From positions 1 through 14,473 of the forward strand of contig JAJRSN010000249.1 in NCBI GenBank assembly GCA_024278715.1: a stretch of 14,473 bases of DNA, in the 5' to 3' direction. This DNA comes from Calditrichota bacterium (lineage in GTDB: Bacteria; Calditrichota; Calditrichia; Calditrichales; Calditrichaceae). The notes beneath the pieces are model-generated. The model ran no database searches, was not told the origin of the DNA, and worked only from the letters and a program-made list of their open reading frames with translations. The position numbers were made by a program, and so were the translations under genes. Below, in pieces: positions 1-7,751 of this stretch (its first letter is position 1; every line of letters starts with the position of its first letter).

Positions 1-1107
1 CAACCGGAAAAAGAAGAAAAACCTGCGGAGCCCCAACAGGAGCAGGAACCTCTCGAAACCGATCTTTTTGAGAAGCAAGAATTCCAATTGGAAGAGGAAA
101 AGGAAGAGCAAGTAGAGCAGGAACCGGAGTTCGATTTAGATTCGAAACCGGAAGAAGAGGAAAAATTAGAAAAAGAAGAAGTAGTAGAGTCCTTCCACGA
201 AGAACAGAGAGAACAGGATTTTTTTAAGACATTAGGCGAACCCGAAAGCGAACCCGAGAGTTTTGACGACAAGCCCGAAAAATATGTTTTCCCCGAAGAA
301 TTTGAAGACGAAAAACTTCCCGGAATAAATTTTAAACCGATAATTATCGGCGCGGTAGTATTTGTTGTGCTGGCGGCGCTGTTGTTTGTTTTGCGCGGAG
401 TTTTTTTCGGAGGGAAAGAAGCGGAGTCCGTTCCGGCTAAAGAAAAGGCATCCGAGCAGCCCGTTAGTCAACCACCCCCCCCTAATCCGCTGGAAGTTAA
501 AAAGGCGGAATATCTAAATACGCTTGCGGGCAAAAATTTCTACAATCTGAACTTGGTAAAGAAAATCAAGGGAGCGGTTCAGGCAAACAACGCCCAGATT
601 TCAAGCATTCTTTTTTACGTCGATGAACTTTCATTTGAAATTTGCAGCAAAAACCGGGCTCAATTAGCCGCAATAACAATGCAGTTAAGAGACGTTTTGG
701 GGTCGGAAAAGGCAACATTGGTTGCAACGGATGAACGTCCGGGCGACGGAATTACAGGAATTTTTACGGTGAAGCTTAAAGGCGGCGGAGAGAAAGTAAC
801 GGTCACCCAAAAGCTGAGCGATCTTTCATCATTTCAACAATGGCTTGAGGCGGTTGGCGCGCAATTTAATATTAAGACGATAAGCTTTAAAGAGTTTAGC
901 AATTCTCCGGATCAATTCGGTTTACAAAAACGCCGGGTCCAGTTTAAGGGTAAAGGAAATTATGACGATTGCCTGAAGTTTTTGAGCGCGATTGCCGCCA
1001 GCAATCGGAATTTAAACGTACACAAAATGATAATATCGGCAACAGATCAAAAGACATTTAATAAAGCAAAGTATCAAATTGAATTAGTGGTTGACTTATT
1101 CATTTGA
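1..1107 (+). CDS. Single-pass membrane protein with acidic N-terminus, 5' partial (possibly PilO-like)
   Basis: The frame is open from the first base of the window to a TGA at 1105-1107, so the true start lies upstream; a TTG at 88 is only an internal codon. About 110 visible N-terminal residues are dominated by Glu, Asp, Gln and Pro, a low-complexity and probably disordered cytoplasmic segment. One hydrophobic helix (IIIGAVVFVVLAALLFVL, around bases 340-395) follows, then a Pro-rich linker (QPPPPNP) and about 200 residues of mixed alpha/beta character. The C-terminal part has the pattern 'FKGKGNYDDCLKFLSAIAAS...' followed by hydrophobic strands. This recalls the ferredoxin-like periplasmic domain of PilO/GspM-type pilus assembly proteins, but the similarity is weak and judged by eye. 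It ends 14 nt before rsmD and is probably cotranscribed with it. Function is not established; the topology is more certain than the family. Confidence 0.75.
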   Translation, partial: QPEKEEKPAEPQQEQEPLETDLFEKQEFQLEEEKEEQVEQEPEFDLDSKPEEEEKLEKEEVVESFHEEQREQDFFKTLGEPESEPESFDDKPEKYVFPEEFEDEKLPGINFKPIIIGAVVFVVLAALLFVLRGVFFGGKEAESVPAKEKASEQPVSQPPPPNPLEVKKAEYLNTLAGKNFYNLNLVKKIKGAVQANNAQISSILFYVDELSFEICSKNRAQLAAITMQLRDVLGSEKATLVATDERPGDGITGIFTVKLKGGGEKVTVTQKLSDLSSFQQWLEAVGAQFNIKTISFKEFSNSPDQFGLQKRRVQFKGKGNYDDCLKFLSAIAASNRNLNVHKMIISATDQKTFNKAKYQIELVVDLFI

Positions 1108-1121
1108 GAGCTGACGGCTGA

Positions 1122-1676
1122 ATGCGTATAATATCCGGAGTTTATAAGGGGAGAAAGTTAAAGAGTAGCGACGATTTTTCAATTCGACCCACTACGGATC
1201 GGGTTAAGGCGCTGATATTTAATGTATTACAAGATTTTCCCGAAGGAAAAACAGTGGTGGATATTTTCTCTGGCAGCGGAAGTTTGGGACTCGAGGCACT
1301 AAGCAGAGGAGCCAAAAAGGTCTATTTTGTTGATAAATCAAGTAAGTCGTTAGCCGTTTTAAAACAGAACATTGAGATAATCGGCATTCCGGAAGAGAAC
1401 TACACAATTATCAAACAGGATGCTTTGCTGTTCGCGCGCACCGCTGATTTTCAGGCGGATCTTTTGTTGTTAGATCCTCCGTTCAAATATCCTGAGCTGC
1501 AAGAATTAATAGATTCCTTGTTAACTTCGCAGATGATGTCCGAAAAAAGCGTTTTGGTTGTTGAACACGAACGCATTAATCCTATTCATCAGGAAAGCAA
1601 GGTTTATGAGATTTTAATTCAGAAAAAAATGGGTAGAAGTCTAATTAGTTTTATAGTGAAAAAAGAAAATGAGTGA
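1122..1676 (+). CDS. rsmD: 16S rRNA (guanine966-N2)-methyltransferase RsmD
   Basis: Predicted SAM-dependent methyltransferase that makes m2G966 in 16S rRNA of the small subunit. The 184-residue length matches the family. The N-terminus MRIISGVYKGRKL is the typical RsmD opening, followed by 'RPTTDRVKALIFNVL'. SAM motif I is VDIFSGSGSLGLEAL (residues 46-60), with the acidic end of the next strand at 'VYFVDKS' (about 67-73). The catalytic DPPF signature is at residues 118-121, as expected for enzymes methylating an exocyclic amine. The start is the ATG at 1122; no strong Shine-Dalgarno is visible, which fits coupling to the upstream gene 14 nt away. Its 3' end overlaps coaD by 8 nt. The rsmD-coaD pair is very common in bacteria. 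Confidence 0.95.
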   Translation: MRIISGVYKGRKLKSSDDFSIRPTTDRVKALIFNVLQDFPEGKTVVDIFSGSGSLGLEALSRGAKKVYFVDKSSKSLAVLKQNIEIIGIPEENYTIIKQDALLFARTADFQADLLLLDPPFKYPELQELIDSLLTSQMMSEKSVLVVEHERINPIHQESKVYEILIQKKMGRSLISFIVKKENE

Positions 1677-2166
1677 CCACAAAATAGCCATATATCCGGG
1701 TACCTTTGATCCGATTACGCTTGGGCATATCGATATTATCGAACGCAGTTCCAAACTGTTTGATAAGGTGATCGTGATTATTGCCATAAATCCGGCTAAA
1801 AAACCTCTGTTTAATGTCGATGAACGCATAGAGATGATTGTTAATGCGATTAAACCTTTTCCGAATGTGAGCGTTGAAAAGTTTGACGGTTTGGTAGTGG
1901 ATTTTGCAAAAAGGGTAAACGCCAAAGTGATAATTCGCGGGCTGCGCGCCATTACGGATTTTGAATATGAATTTCAGATGGCTTTGATGAACAGACAATT
2001 AGCCGATGATATTACAACTGTTTTTTTAATGCCGCACGAAAAGTTTACCTATTTGAATTCGACAATAATTAAAAATGTCGCTAATTTCGGCGGAAATATT
2101 GAAAAATTTGTAACAAAATTTGTGGAAAAGAAACTAATAGAGAAATTAGGACAGGAAGGAAACTGA
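1669..2166 (+). CDS. coaD: Pantetheine-phosphate adenylyltransferase (PPAT)
   Basis: Catalyses ATP + 4'-phosphopantetheine to dephospho-CoA + pyrophosphate, the penultimate step of CoA synthesis in the cytoplasm. The 165-residue protein is of normal size for CoaD. Family hallmarks are the nucleotidyltransferase motif TLGH (residues 17-20) inside 'YPGTFDPITLGHIDII', the block 'GLRAITDFEYEFQMALMNRQL' starting at residue 91, and the C-terminal phosphate-binding motif STIIKN (131-136), corresponding to the usual ISSTxVR region. The ATG at 1669 lies within the end of rsmD (8-nt overlap ATGAGTGA), so translation is probably coupled. Only one base separates its stop from pta. Confidence 0.96.
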   Translation: MSDHKIAIYPGTFDPITLGHIDIIERSSKLFDKVIVIIAINPAKKPLFNVDERIEMIVNAIKPFPNVSVEKFDGLVVDFAKRVNAKVIIRGLRAITDFEYEFQMALMNRQLADDITTVFLMPHEKFTYLNSTIIKNVANFGGNIEKFVTKFVEKKLIEKLGQEGN

Positions 2167-2167
2167 G

Positions 2168-3148
2168 ATGGGATTCATTGAAAAGATAAGAGAAAACGCA
2201 AAAAAAGAGTTCAAAAAAATCGTTTTTCCCGAGGGATTTGATCCGCGCGTTTTAAAAGCAGCCGAATTTTTACATAAACAGAATTTAGTTCACCCGATCA
2301 TTTTAGGCTCTCCCGAAGAGATACAAAAACTTGCAGAAGAAAACGGAGTAAACTTAAAAGACATTGAAATTGAAAACCCACAAACATCGCCGAAACTCGA
2401 TTCGTACGCTCAGGAATTTTTTGAGCTGCGCAAACATAAAGGCATTACGTCGGAAGAAGCAAGAAAAACCGTGGAAAACAATCTCTATTTTGGCGCGATG
2501 ATGGTACGGCGCGGAGAGGTATCCGGCGGGGTTGCCGGTTCCGTGGCGACCACGGGCGATGTTTTGCGCGCGGCTATTCAGGTTATTGGCGTGAAAGCGG
2601 GTATTAAAGTCGTGTCAAGTTCATTTATCATGGTAATGCCGGATGAAAGGGAATTTGCTTTTGGCGATTGCGCGGTTATTCCTAACCCGGACGTCGAGCA
2701 GTTGGCGAGTATAGCCATCAGCACCGCAAACACATTTAGTAAACTGGTGGGCGCCGAGCCGCGGGTAGCTATGTTATCTTTTTCGACAAAAGGAAGTGCA
2801 AGCCACGAAGATGTGGAAAAAGTTGTTTTAGCCGTCAAAACGGTAAAAGAATTAGCGCCGGATATTAATGTTGACGGAGAATTACAATTTGACGCCGCGT
2901 TGATTCCGGAAATCGGAAAACGCAAAGCCCCCGACAGCCCGGTGGCGGGAAAAGCAAACGTGTTTATCTTTCCGGACTTAGACGCCGGGAATATCGGATA
3001 CAAAATTACCGAGCGGCTTGCCGGCGCCGAAGCAGTGGGCCCGGTTATTCAGGGTCTTGCCAAACCTTTTAATGATCTTTCCAGAGGTTGCAGCGTTGAT
3101 GATATAATAAATGTGGCGTGTATATGTAGCTTATTAGCCGAAAACTAA
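2168..3148 (+). CDS. pta: Phosphate acetyltransferase
   Basis: Predicted to interconvert acetyl-CoA + phosphate and acetyl phosphate + CoA. The 326 residues correspond to the compact single-domain Pta class, without the N-terminal DRTGG/AAA regulatory domains of the E. coli enzyme. Signatures include 'GGVAGSVATTGDVLRA' (residues 120-135), 'SFSTKGSA' (204-211), 'VDGELQFDAAL' (235-245) and 'FIFPDLDAGNIGYK' (267-279). The active-site block 'GLAKPFNDLSRGCS' gives Ser305, Arg306 and Asp312, which line up with Ser309, Arg310 and Asp316 of the Methanosarcina thermophila enzyme. A phosphobutyryltransferase is the main alternative, but the GLAKPxNDLSRG block favours acetyl specificity. No acetate kinase gene is in the window. 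The start codon is 1 nt after the coaD stop, and AGGAAACTGAG upstream can serve as the ribosome site. Confidence 0.93.
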   Translation: MGFIEKIRENAKKEFKKIVFPEGFDPRVLKAAEFLHKQNLVHPIILGSPEEIQKLAEENGVNLKDIEIENPQTSPKLDSYAQEFFELRKHKGITSEEARKTVENNLYFGAMMVRRGEVSGGVAGSVATTGDVLRAAIQVIGVKAGIKVVSSSFIMVMPDEREFAFGDCAVIPNPDVEQLASIAISTANTFSKLVGAEPRVAMLSFSTKGSASHEDVEKVVLAVKTVKELAPDINVDGELQFDAALIPEIGKRKAPDSPVAGKANVFIFPDLDAGNIGYKITERLAGAEAVGPVIQGLAKPFNDLSRGCSVDDIINVACICSLLAEN

Positions 3149-3158
3149 ACCGAATTTT

Positions 3159-3164
3159 GGAGGG
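3159..3164 (+). promoter_or_regulatory. Ribosome binding site deciding the FmdB start
   Basis: GGAGGG ends 4 nt before the ATG at 3169. A TTG at 3157 that would lengthen the protein by four residues overlaps this Shine-Dalgarno sequence, so the ATG is the better start. Confidence 0.85.
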
Positions 3165-3168
3165 TAAA

Positions 3169-3414
3169 ATGCCGACGTACGAATATATTTGTAGAGACTG
3201 CGGTTATCAATTCGAAGAATTTCAAAGCATTTCGGCTGAACCGATATCCAAGTGCCCGCAATGTTCCGGTCGGGTGGAAAAAAAGATAAGTGCCGGCGCC
3301 GGACTTGTTTTTAAGGGCAGCGGATTTTATATCACCGACTATAAAAAGAACAATAATGGTAACGGAAAAAACAAAAAATCGAATAAAGAGGCAAAAGAAG
3401 AAAAAAAGGGATAA
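3169..3414 (+). CDS. FmdB-family zinc ribbon protein
   Basis: An 81-residue protein opening with MPTYEYICRDCG, the hallmark of the FmdB/CxxC_CxxC_SSSS zinc-ribbon family. The two metal-binding pairs are Cys8/Cys11 and Cys29/Cys32 ('KCPQC'), followed by 'GSGFYITDYKK' as usual in the family. The tail after residue 60 is almost entirely Lys, Asn, Glu and Gly and is probably disordered. The family is widespread and its role is poorly defined; it has been named putative regulatory protein FmdB from its link to a formamidase locus. It sits 20 nt after pta and 60 nt before citrate synthase in the same direction, so it is likely part of the same transcript. Confidence 0.92.
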   Translation: MPTYEYICRDCGYQFEEFQSISAEPISKCPQCSGRVEKKISAGAGLVFKGSGFYITDYKKNNNGNGKNKKSNKEAKEEKKG

Positions 3415-3474
3415 TACCGGCATAAACATATTAACTTTTTTCCAACCTCATTTAATTAAAGAAAGGGGATAGGT

Positions 3475-4779
3475 ATGTCTAAATTAAAACAAAAATTAGC
3501 GGAAAAGATTCCTTCATATCGTGAAAGAATTACCAAGTTGATGAAGGAATATGGCGATGTGGAAGTCGATAAGGTTCACATTCGCCAATTATACGGAGGT
3601 ATGAGAGGATTAAAATGCTTAACCACGGACATTTCGTATCTTGACCCTGAGGAGGGAATTCGTTTCAGGGGCTATACGATCCCTGAAATTCTGGAAAAGC
3701 TTCCCAAACCAAAAGGCGCCGAAATGCCTTATGTTGAAGGACATTTTTATCTCTTGCTGACCGGCGAAATTCCGACCGAAGAAGATATTCAGGATGTGGT
3801 CGAAGAATTTAAAGCAAGACGCAGGGTCCCTCACTATGTTTTCGATATGCTTCGCGCAATGCCCCGCGATACCCATCCGATGACCATGTTCTCGGCTGCA
3901 GTTCTTGCCATGCAAAGAGAATCCGAATTTGTTAAAAAGTACAACGAAGGCATCAGTAAAATGAATTATTGGGAACCCTATTTTGAAGACGCCTTGAACC
4001 TGTTGGCAAAATTACCGGAAATTGCAGCCTATATCTATCGCATGAAGTACAAAGCCGACACGCCTATTCCGTCGGACCCCGAACTGGATTTTGGCGCTAA
4101 TTTTGCCCACATGATGGGAATCGGTCATCCTTATGACGAAGTGTCGCGGATGTATTTTATTTTACACAGCGATCACGAAAGCGGAAACGTCAGCGCCCAC
4201 ACAACTCACCTCGTCGCTTCGGCTTTATCCGATCCGTACTATGCCCTATCGGCTGGTCTGGACGGTCTTGCCGGTCCTTTGCACGGTCTGGCTAATCAGG
4301 AAGTATTGCGCTGGATTCAGCATGTGATGGAGAAGATGGGCGGTAAATTACCCACAAAAGATGAGCTGAAAAAATTTGTCTGGGATACATTGAATTCGGG
4401 TCAGGTAATTCCCGGCTACGGTCACGCCGTTCTGCGCAAAACAGACCCGCGTTACATGGCACAACGCGAATTCGCTTTAAAACATCTGCCGGACGACCCC
4501 ATCTTTAAACTGGTAAGTATGCTTTATGAAGTTGTCCCTCCGATTCTGACGGAGCATGGCAAGGCTAAAAATCCTTGGCCCAATGTTGACGCTCACTCCG
4601 GTGTGATTCAATGGCATTACGGCGTAAGAGATTATGATTTTTACACAGTAATGTTTGGCGTCGGACGCGCTATCGGTGTGTTGAGCAATATTATTTGGGA
4701 TCGGGCGGTTGGTCAGGCTATTGAACGTCCGAAATCGCTGACCACGGATATGCTGGAAAAGATAGCCGGTATTAAATAA
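3475..4779 (+). CDS. gltA: Citrate synthase, mitochondrial (eukaryotic-like) type
   Basis: Condenses acetyl-CoA with oxaloacetate to citrate, the entry step of the TCA cycle. The 434-residue protein carries the three catalytic residues: His270 in 'GLAGPLHGLANQEV', His317 in 'GYGHAVLRKTDPRY' and Asp372 in 'NPWPNVDAHSG', matching pig His274, His320 and Asp375. The segment 'HSDHESGNVSAHTTHLVASAL' and the block around His270 are far closer to mitochondrial citrate synthase than to the allosteric hexameric E. coli GltA or the short Gram-positive type. Such eukaryotic-like enzymes are known in bacteria such as Geobacter. The start at 3475 is preceded by AAAGGGG at good spacing. Transcription ends at the hairpin directly downstream. 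A re-citrate synthase is excluded by the family; methylcitrate synthase is unlikely from the sequence type. Confidence 0.95.
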   Translation: MSKLKQKLAEKIPSYRERITKLMKEYGDVEVDKVHIRQLYGGMRGLKCLTTDISYLDPEEGIRFRGYTIPEILEKLPKPKGAEMPYVEGHFYLLLTGEIPTEEDIQDVVEEFKARRRVPHYVFDMLRAMPRDTHPMTMFSAAVLAMQRESEFVKKYNEGISKMNYWEPYFEDALNLLAKLPEIAAYIYRMKYKADTPIPSDPELDFGANFAHMMGIGHPYDEVSRMYFILHSDHESGNVSAHTTHLVASALSDPYYALSAGLDGLAGPLHGLANQEVLRWIQHVMEKMGGKLPTKDELKKFVWDTLNSGQVIPGYGHAVLRKTDPRYMAQREFALKHLPDDPIFKLVSMLYEVVPPILTEHGKAKNPWPNVDAHSGVIQWHYGVRDYDFYTVMFGVGRAIGVLSNIIWDRAVGQAIERPKSLTTDMLEKIAGIK

Positions 4780-4801
4780 TAAATAATAAAAAAAACAAAA
4801 T

Positions 4802-4836
4802 AAGGGCTGCTTTTAAAAGAAGAGCAGCCCTTTTTT
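4802..4836. terminator. Rho-independent terminator, probably bidirectional
   Basis: GGGCTGC (4804-4810) pairs perfectly with GCAGCCC (4824-4830). The stem extends inward through a TTTT/AAGA run (one G-T pair) to a 5-nt loop and is followed by six T residues. It ends the citrate synthase transcript. On the other strand the stem is followed by an interrupted T-run (from the A-rich stretch 4780-4803), so it can also stop the convergent propeller gene ending at 4887. Confidence 0.92.
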
Positions 4837-4886
4837 AATTTTAGTCAATCGCTGTTTCAGAAGACGTAAATAATTTGACCCGCCTG

Positions 4887-6443
4887 TTATTCAACCCTTC
4901 CCTGCCGGTACCAGCGAAAAAGGGTAATACCGCTGGGCGTGCTCAGCCACATGTTATCGCCGTCCAAATCAATGCGATAGATGCGGTTGTGGGCTAAGCC
5001 GTCACGCGTTGTGTAAAGATACCAGTAATCTTGTTTAATAATGTATTTTAAAAGACCGCGATCCGTAGCAAACCAGACCACACCCGGTGTAAAGGCAATA
5101 TCATGGAACTTCATTTTAATTCTCGTGAATGAAGTCCAACTTTTTTTGGTCGGATCGTAAAAAGAAACGCCCTGCTCTCCGGCAAACCAAAGAGAATCGT
5201 TATTGACGCCGACCGCTCCTATTTGAATGTCCAACACCGCAGAACCCGTTTTAAAAAGAGTGAGAGAATCTTCTTTCGGAAAGTATTGATAAATTCCGTA
5301 GGGCGTGGCGAATAAAAGCGAAGAATCGGTTCGGGCAATTCGTGAGATCAGAATATTATTCAATTTGGAGTTTTTGGGGCGCTGGATGGAACCGTAATTT
5401 AAGTCCATCCAATTAAACCCGCGGTCGGTGGCGATAAATAATCGATTCTCAAAAATCAACAGATCACGAATATTTTCCGAAAGGAGCCTCTGGGCGCGGG
5501 TAAACGTACGCCACTCCTTTTTCTTTTTGTCGTATCGAACCAGACCTTGCTGCGAACCGAAAAAAACGAATCTTTTGCTTCCGGTAATAGCGTTGATGTT
5601 GTGATCGTAGATGCCCATTATTAAACCCGCTTCGAAGTATTCCCATTCTTCGGGATTGCCGCGCCATAAACAGATTCCGCTTGGAACGTAACCGTTGCTT
5701 TTTCCGCCGATCCACACATTGTTCCCGTCTAAATAGATGTCTCTTGGATAGATGTTGGGAAGAGACTGGGGCTCAATGATCAGCGTGTTCTCGTTCAAAT
5801 CGGCGTAAGCGGGTCCTAGTCCGTTTGTTGACAGCCAAAGGCGATTAAATTTGTCAACAACCCGTTCGGAATTGAGATAAAAAGTGCGGTTAAAAGGATC
5901 CAGAATTTCATCCGGGGGACGAAAAACGTATTTGCGATCGGTGAAAAAATCGGGTAATTCCCGCAATGAAGGTCGGTAGTAAGGCGGAAAGCGTATAGGA
6001 TTTTTTTCTTTTTTGAAATACTTCATTTCAACCGGATCCGGTTTACGCTGGGGAGGCATGGTGTCGTCGGAAGGCGTCCAGTATTGAAAGGCAAAATTAT
6101 ACACGTCAACGCCTTTGGGAGTTCTAGCAAAAAGCAAACGCCTGTTTTCATCGTAACTCAGCTTCATAATCGAATTACTGCGTAATCCCGAACTCGTGGT
6201 AAAAGGAAAATCCCAATATTTTTCATAAAGATGGTAACGTAAAATCCCGCCCAGCCGCGTTCCGAAAAAAACGTAATCTTCCCCGATTTCAACGGAAGTG
6301 ATATCCGTTGCCGGGGCGTAGGTAATCCAGTCGTCGATAGTGTAATGGGTAAATCGGTCAAAATACATCCGGTTAATAGTTTGACTTTTCAGAGACAGGG
6401 CGTACAGGAAAAGGATGACAGTAAAAAGAAAGGTTTTTTTCAT
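4887..6443 (-). CDS. Secreted beta-propeller protein (two-component-regulator-propeller type repeats)
   Basis: A 518-residue protein with a clear signal peptide (MKKTFLFTVILFLYALSLKSQ), so it should be exported to the periplasm or cell surface. The rest is made of repeated units of about 40-50 residues of the form 'xxWFATDRGLLKYxxxxxxWxxY', for example 'YVFFGTRLGGILRY', 'VFFGSQQGLVRYDKKKKEWRTF', 'LWFAGEQGVSFYDPTKKSW', 'VWFATDRGLLKY' and 'MWLSTPSGITLF'. These resemble the propeller repeats of the extracellular sensor half of hybrid histidine kinases, but no kinase, transmembrane helix or C-terminal sorting domain is present. The ATG at 6443 is preferred over a GTG at 6452: it begins the signal peptide directly and has GGTGAG upstream. 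It lies 5 nt after hflX, with which it is probably cotranscribed. The molecular function is unknown. Confidence 0.88.
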   Translation of the reverse strand: MKKTFLFTVILFLYALSLKSQTINRMYFDRFTHYTIDDWITYAPATDITSVEIGEDYVFFGTRLGGILRYHLYEKYWDFPFTTSSGLRSNSIMKLSYDENRRLLFARTPKGVDVYNFAFQYWTPSDDTMPPQRKPDPVEMKYFKKEKNPIRFPPYYRPSLRELPDFFTDRKYVFRPPDEILDPFNRTFYLNSERVVDKFNRLWLSTNGLGPAYADLNENTLIIEPQSLPNIYPRDIYLDGNNVWIGGKSNGYVPSGICLWRGNPEEWEYFEAGLIMGIYDHNINAITGSKRFVFFGSQQGLVRYDKKKKEWRTFTRAQRLLSENIRDLLIFENRLFIATDRGFNWMDLNYGSIQRPKNSKLNNILISRIARTDSSLLFATPYGIYQYFPKEDSLTLFKTGSAVLDIQIGAVGVNNDSLWFAGEQGVSFYDPTKKSWTSFTRIKMKFHDIAFTPGVVWFATDRGLLKYIIKQDYWYLYTTRDGLAHNRIYRIDLDGDNMWLSTPSGITLFRWYRQGRVE

Positions 6444-6448
6444 AGTGC

Positions 6449-7669
6449 TCACCGGTACTTTGCTGCAATGCGGTTAATTTTGGTCTTATTGGCTTTATCG
6501 TATTTAATAGTAAGATAGAGATAATGATCGTCCGAAGATTTTTCGAGAATGGTTGCCAGAGGGTAAAATAAATGCTCGGCGGCGCCCGATTGATAATTCA
6601 ATTTTATTTCACGGATTTCGTATCGATCTTCGGCTAATTGCAATAGACGTTGTTTTAAGTGATGCAAACCGATGTGCCGGGATGCGGAAATAAACAAAGC
6701 CTCGGGATACAAAATTCTTAACTGATCCAAAAGCCCGTGATTTTGCAAACGATCGACTTTATTGAAAACAAGCAACTGTTTTTTTCTGTCCATGTTCAAA
6801 TCCCGCAGCAGCCGTTCCACAGTTTCCAGATGCGATTCGTAATTGGGATGGTTCACATCCACAACATGAATAAGCAAGTCTGCCTCACGGGTTTCGGAAA
6901 GCGTTGTGTGAAAACTTGCGACCAAATGGTGCGGAAGCTTGCGAATAAATCCGACGGTGTCACTTAAAAGAATGGTTGTGCCGGGACCTAACTCGAGCCG
7001 CCTTATTGTTGTATCCAATGTTGCGAATAACTGATCTTCAATGGTAACGTCGGCGTCGGTCAGTGCGTTCATCAGGGTGGATTTTCCGGCGTTGGTGTAT
7101 CCGATAAGGGCGGCGCGAAACAAACCTTTACGATTTTGCCTCTGCACCATATCCTGATTCGAAAAACGAACCAGTTTTTCTTTTAAATGTGCGATGCGTT
7201 TGCGTACCAATCGGCGGTCGGTTTCTAACTGGGTTTCGCCGGGACCTTTGGTGCCAATTCCGCCGACTTGTCGGGAAAGATGCTGCCATTGGCGGGTAAG
7301 TCTCGGAAGATAGTAATTTAGCTGTGCCAATTCCACCTGTACCTTAGCCATGTTAGTGCGCGCATGCAGAGCAAAGATATCCAATATTAAACCGGTGCGG
7401 TCGATGACTTTGATACCCGTTAATTTTTCAATATTTCTCACCTGAGCCGGAGAGAGCTCGTCATCAAAAATAATGAGATCGATCTCGTTATCCTGAAGGA
7501 ATTCGTTTATTTCTTCAATTTTACCCTTACCCAAAAAAAAGGCGGGATCAGGAGAAGAGCGCTCCTGAATAAAGGTGTGGACGGTTTCGGCGCCGCTGGT
7601 TTGGGCTAAAGCTTTTAATTCGGAAAGATGGTCTTCCACTTCCCACCGGGACTGACCCCGCTGCACCAT
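6449..7669 (-). CDS. hflX: GTPase HflX (N-terminus probably extends upstream to about 7714)
   Basis: Ribosome-associated GTPase of the Obg-HflX group; characterised members split stalled or hibernating 70S ribosomes. From the first canonical start (ATG 7669) it has 406 residues: the HflX N-domain with 'FFLGKGKIEEI', 'LSPAQVRNIEKLTGIKVIDRTG' and 'LSRQVGGIGTKGPGETQLETDRR', then the G domain with G1 GYTNAGKST (190-198), G3 DTVGF (237-241) and G4 NKVD (303-306). The frame stays open upstream to a stop at 7739-7741, and those codons read ...LERCILVG, which aligns with the conserved HflX opening (compare EQAVLVHI in E. coli). No ATG, GTG or TTG lies in that stretch, so the true start is probably non-standard, perhaps the ATA at 7714, or a start codon was lost. 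The window is otherwise a complete, normal HflX. Confidence 0.95.
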   Translation of the reverse strand: MVQRGQSRWEVEDHLSELKALAQTSGAETVHTFIQERSSPDPAFFLGKGKIEEINEFLQDNEIDLIIFDDELSPAQVRNIEKLTGIKVIDRTGLILDIFALHARTNMAKVQVELAQLNYYLPRLTRQWQHLSRQVGGIGTKGPGETQLETDRRLVRKRIAHLKEKLVRFSNQDMVQRQNRKGLFRAALIGYTNAGKSTLMNALTDADVTIEDQLFATLDTTIRRLELGPGTTILLSDTVGFIRKLPHHLVASFHTTLSETREADLLIHVVDVNHPNYESHLETVERLLRDLNMDRKKQLLVFNKVDRLQNHGLLDQLRILYPEALFISASRHIGLHHLKQRLLQLAEDRYEIREIKLNYQSGAAEHLFYPLATILEKSSDDHYLYLTIKYDKANKTKINRIAAKYR

Positions 7670-7724
7670 ACCAACTAAAATACACCGTTCGAGCTGTGGA
7701 GTGATCTGATCTATTTTTTTTAAA

Positions 7725-7732
7725 TCCTCTCT
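7725..7732 (-). promoter_or_regulatory. Shine-Dalgarno-like sequence upstream of extended hflX
   Basis: On the minus strand the sequence AGAGAGGA is 10 nt before an in-frame ATA (7714-7712). It is more than 50 nt from the first ATG (7669), which itself has no convincing ribosome site. It therefore supports initiation upstream of 7669. Confidence 0.5.
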
Positions 7733-7751
7733 TTTAATTCAGACTTTTTCT

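Noticed and set aside
88..90. TTG at 88 as the start of the first gene
   Set aside because: The same frame is open with the same acidic composition back to base 1, so the gene is truncated by the window edge.
3431..3458. Promoter directly before citrate synthase (TTAACT with TAATTA)
   Set aside because: Poor match, and the transcript would start at or inside the ribosome site; cotranscription with the upstream genes is simpler.
7669..7669. hflX as a simple ATG-started gene at 7669
   Set aside because: Not excluded, but the conserved ILVG segment upstream and the lack of a ribosome site near 7669 make it the weaker choice; kept only as the coordinate of the first canonical start.
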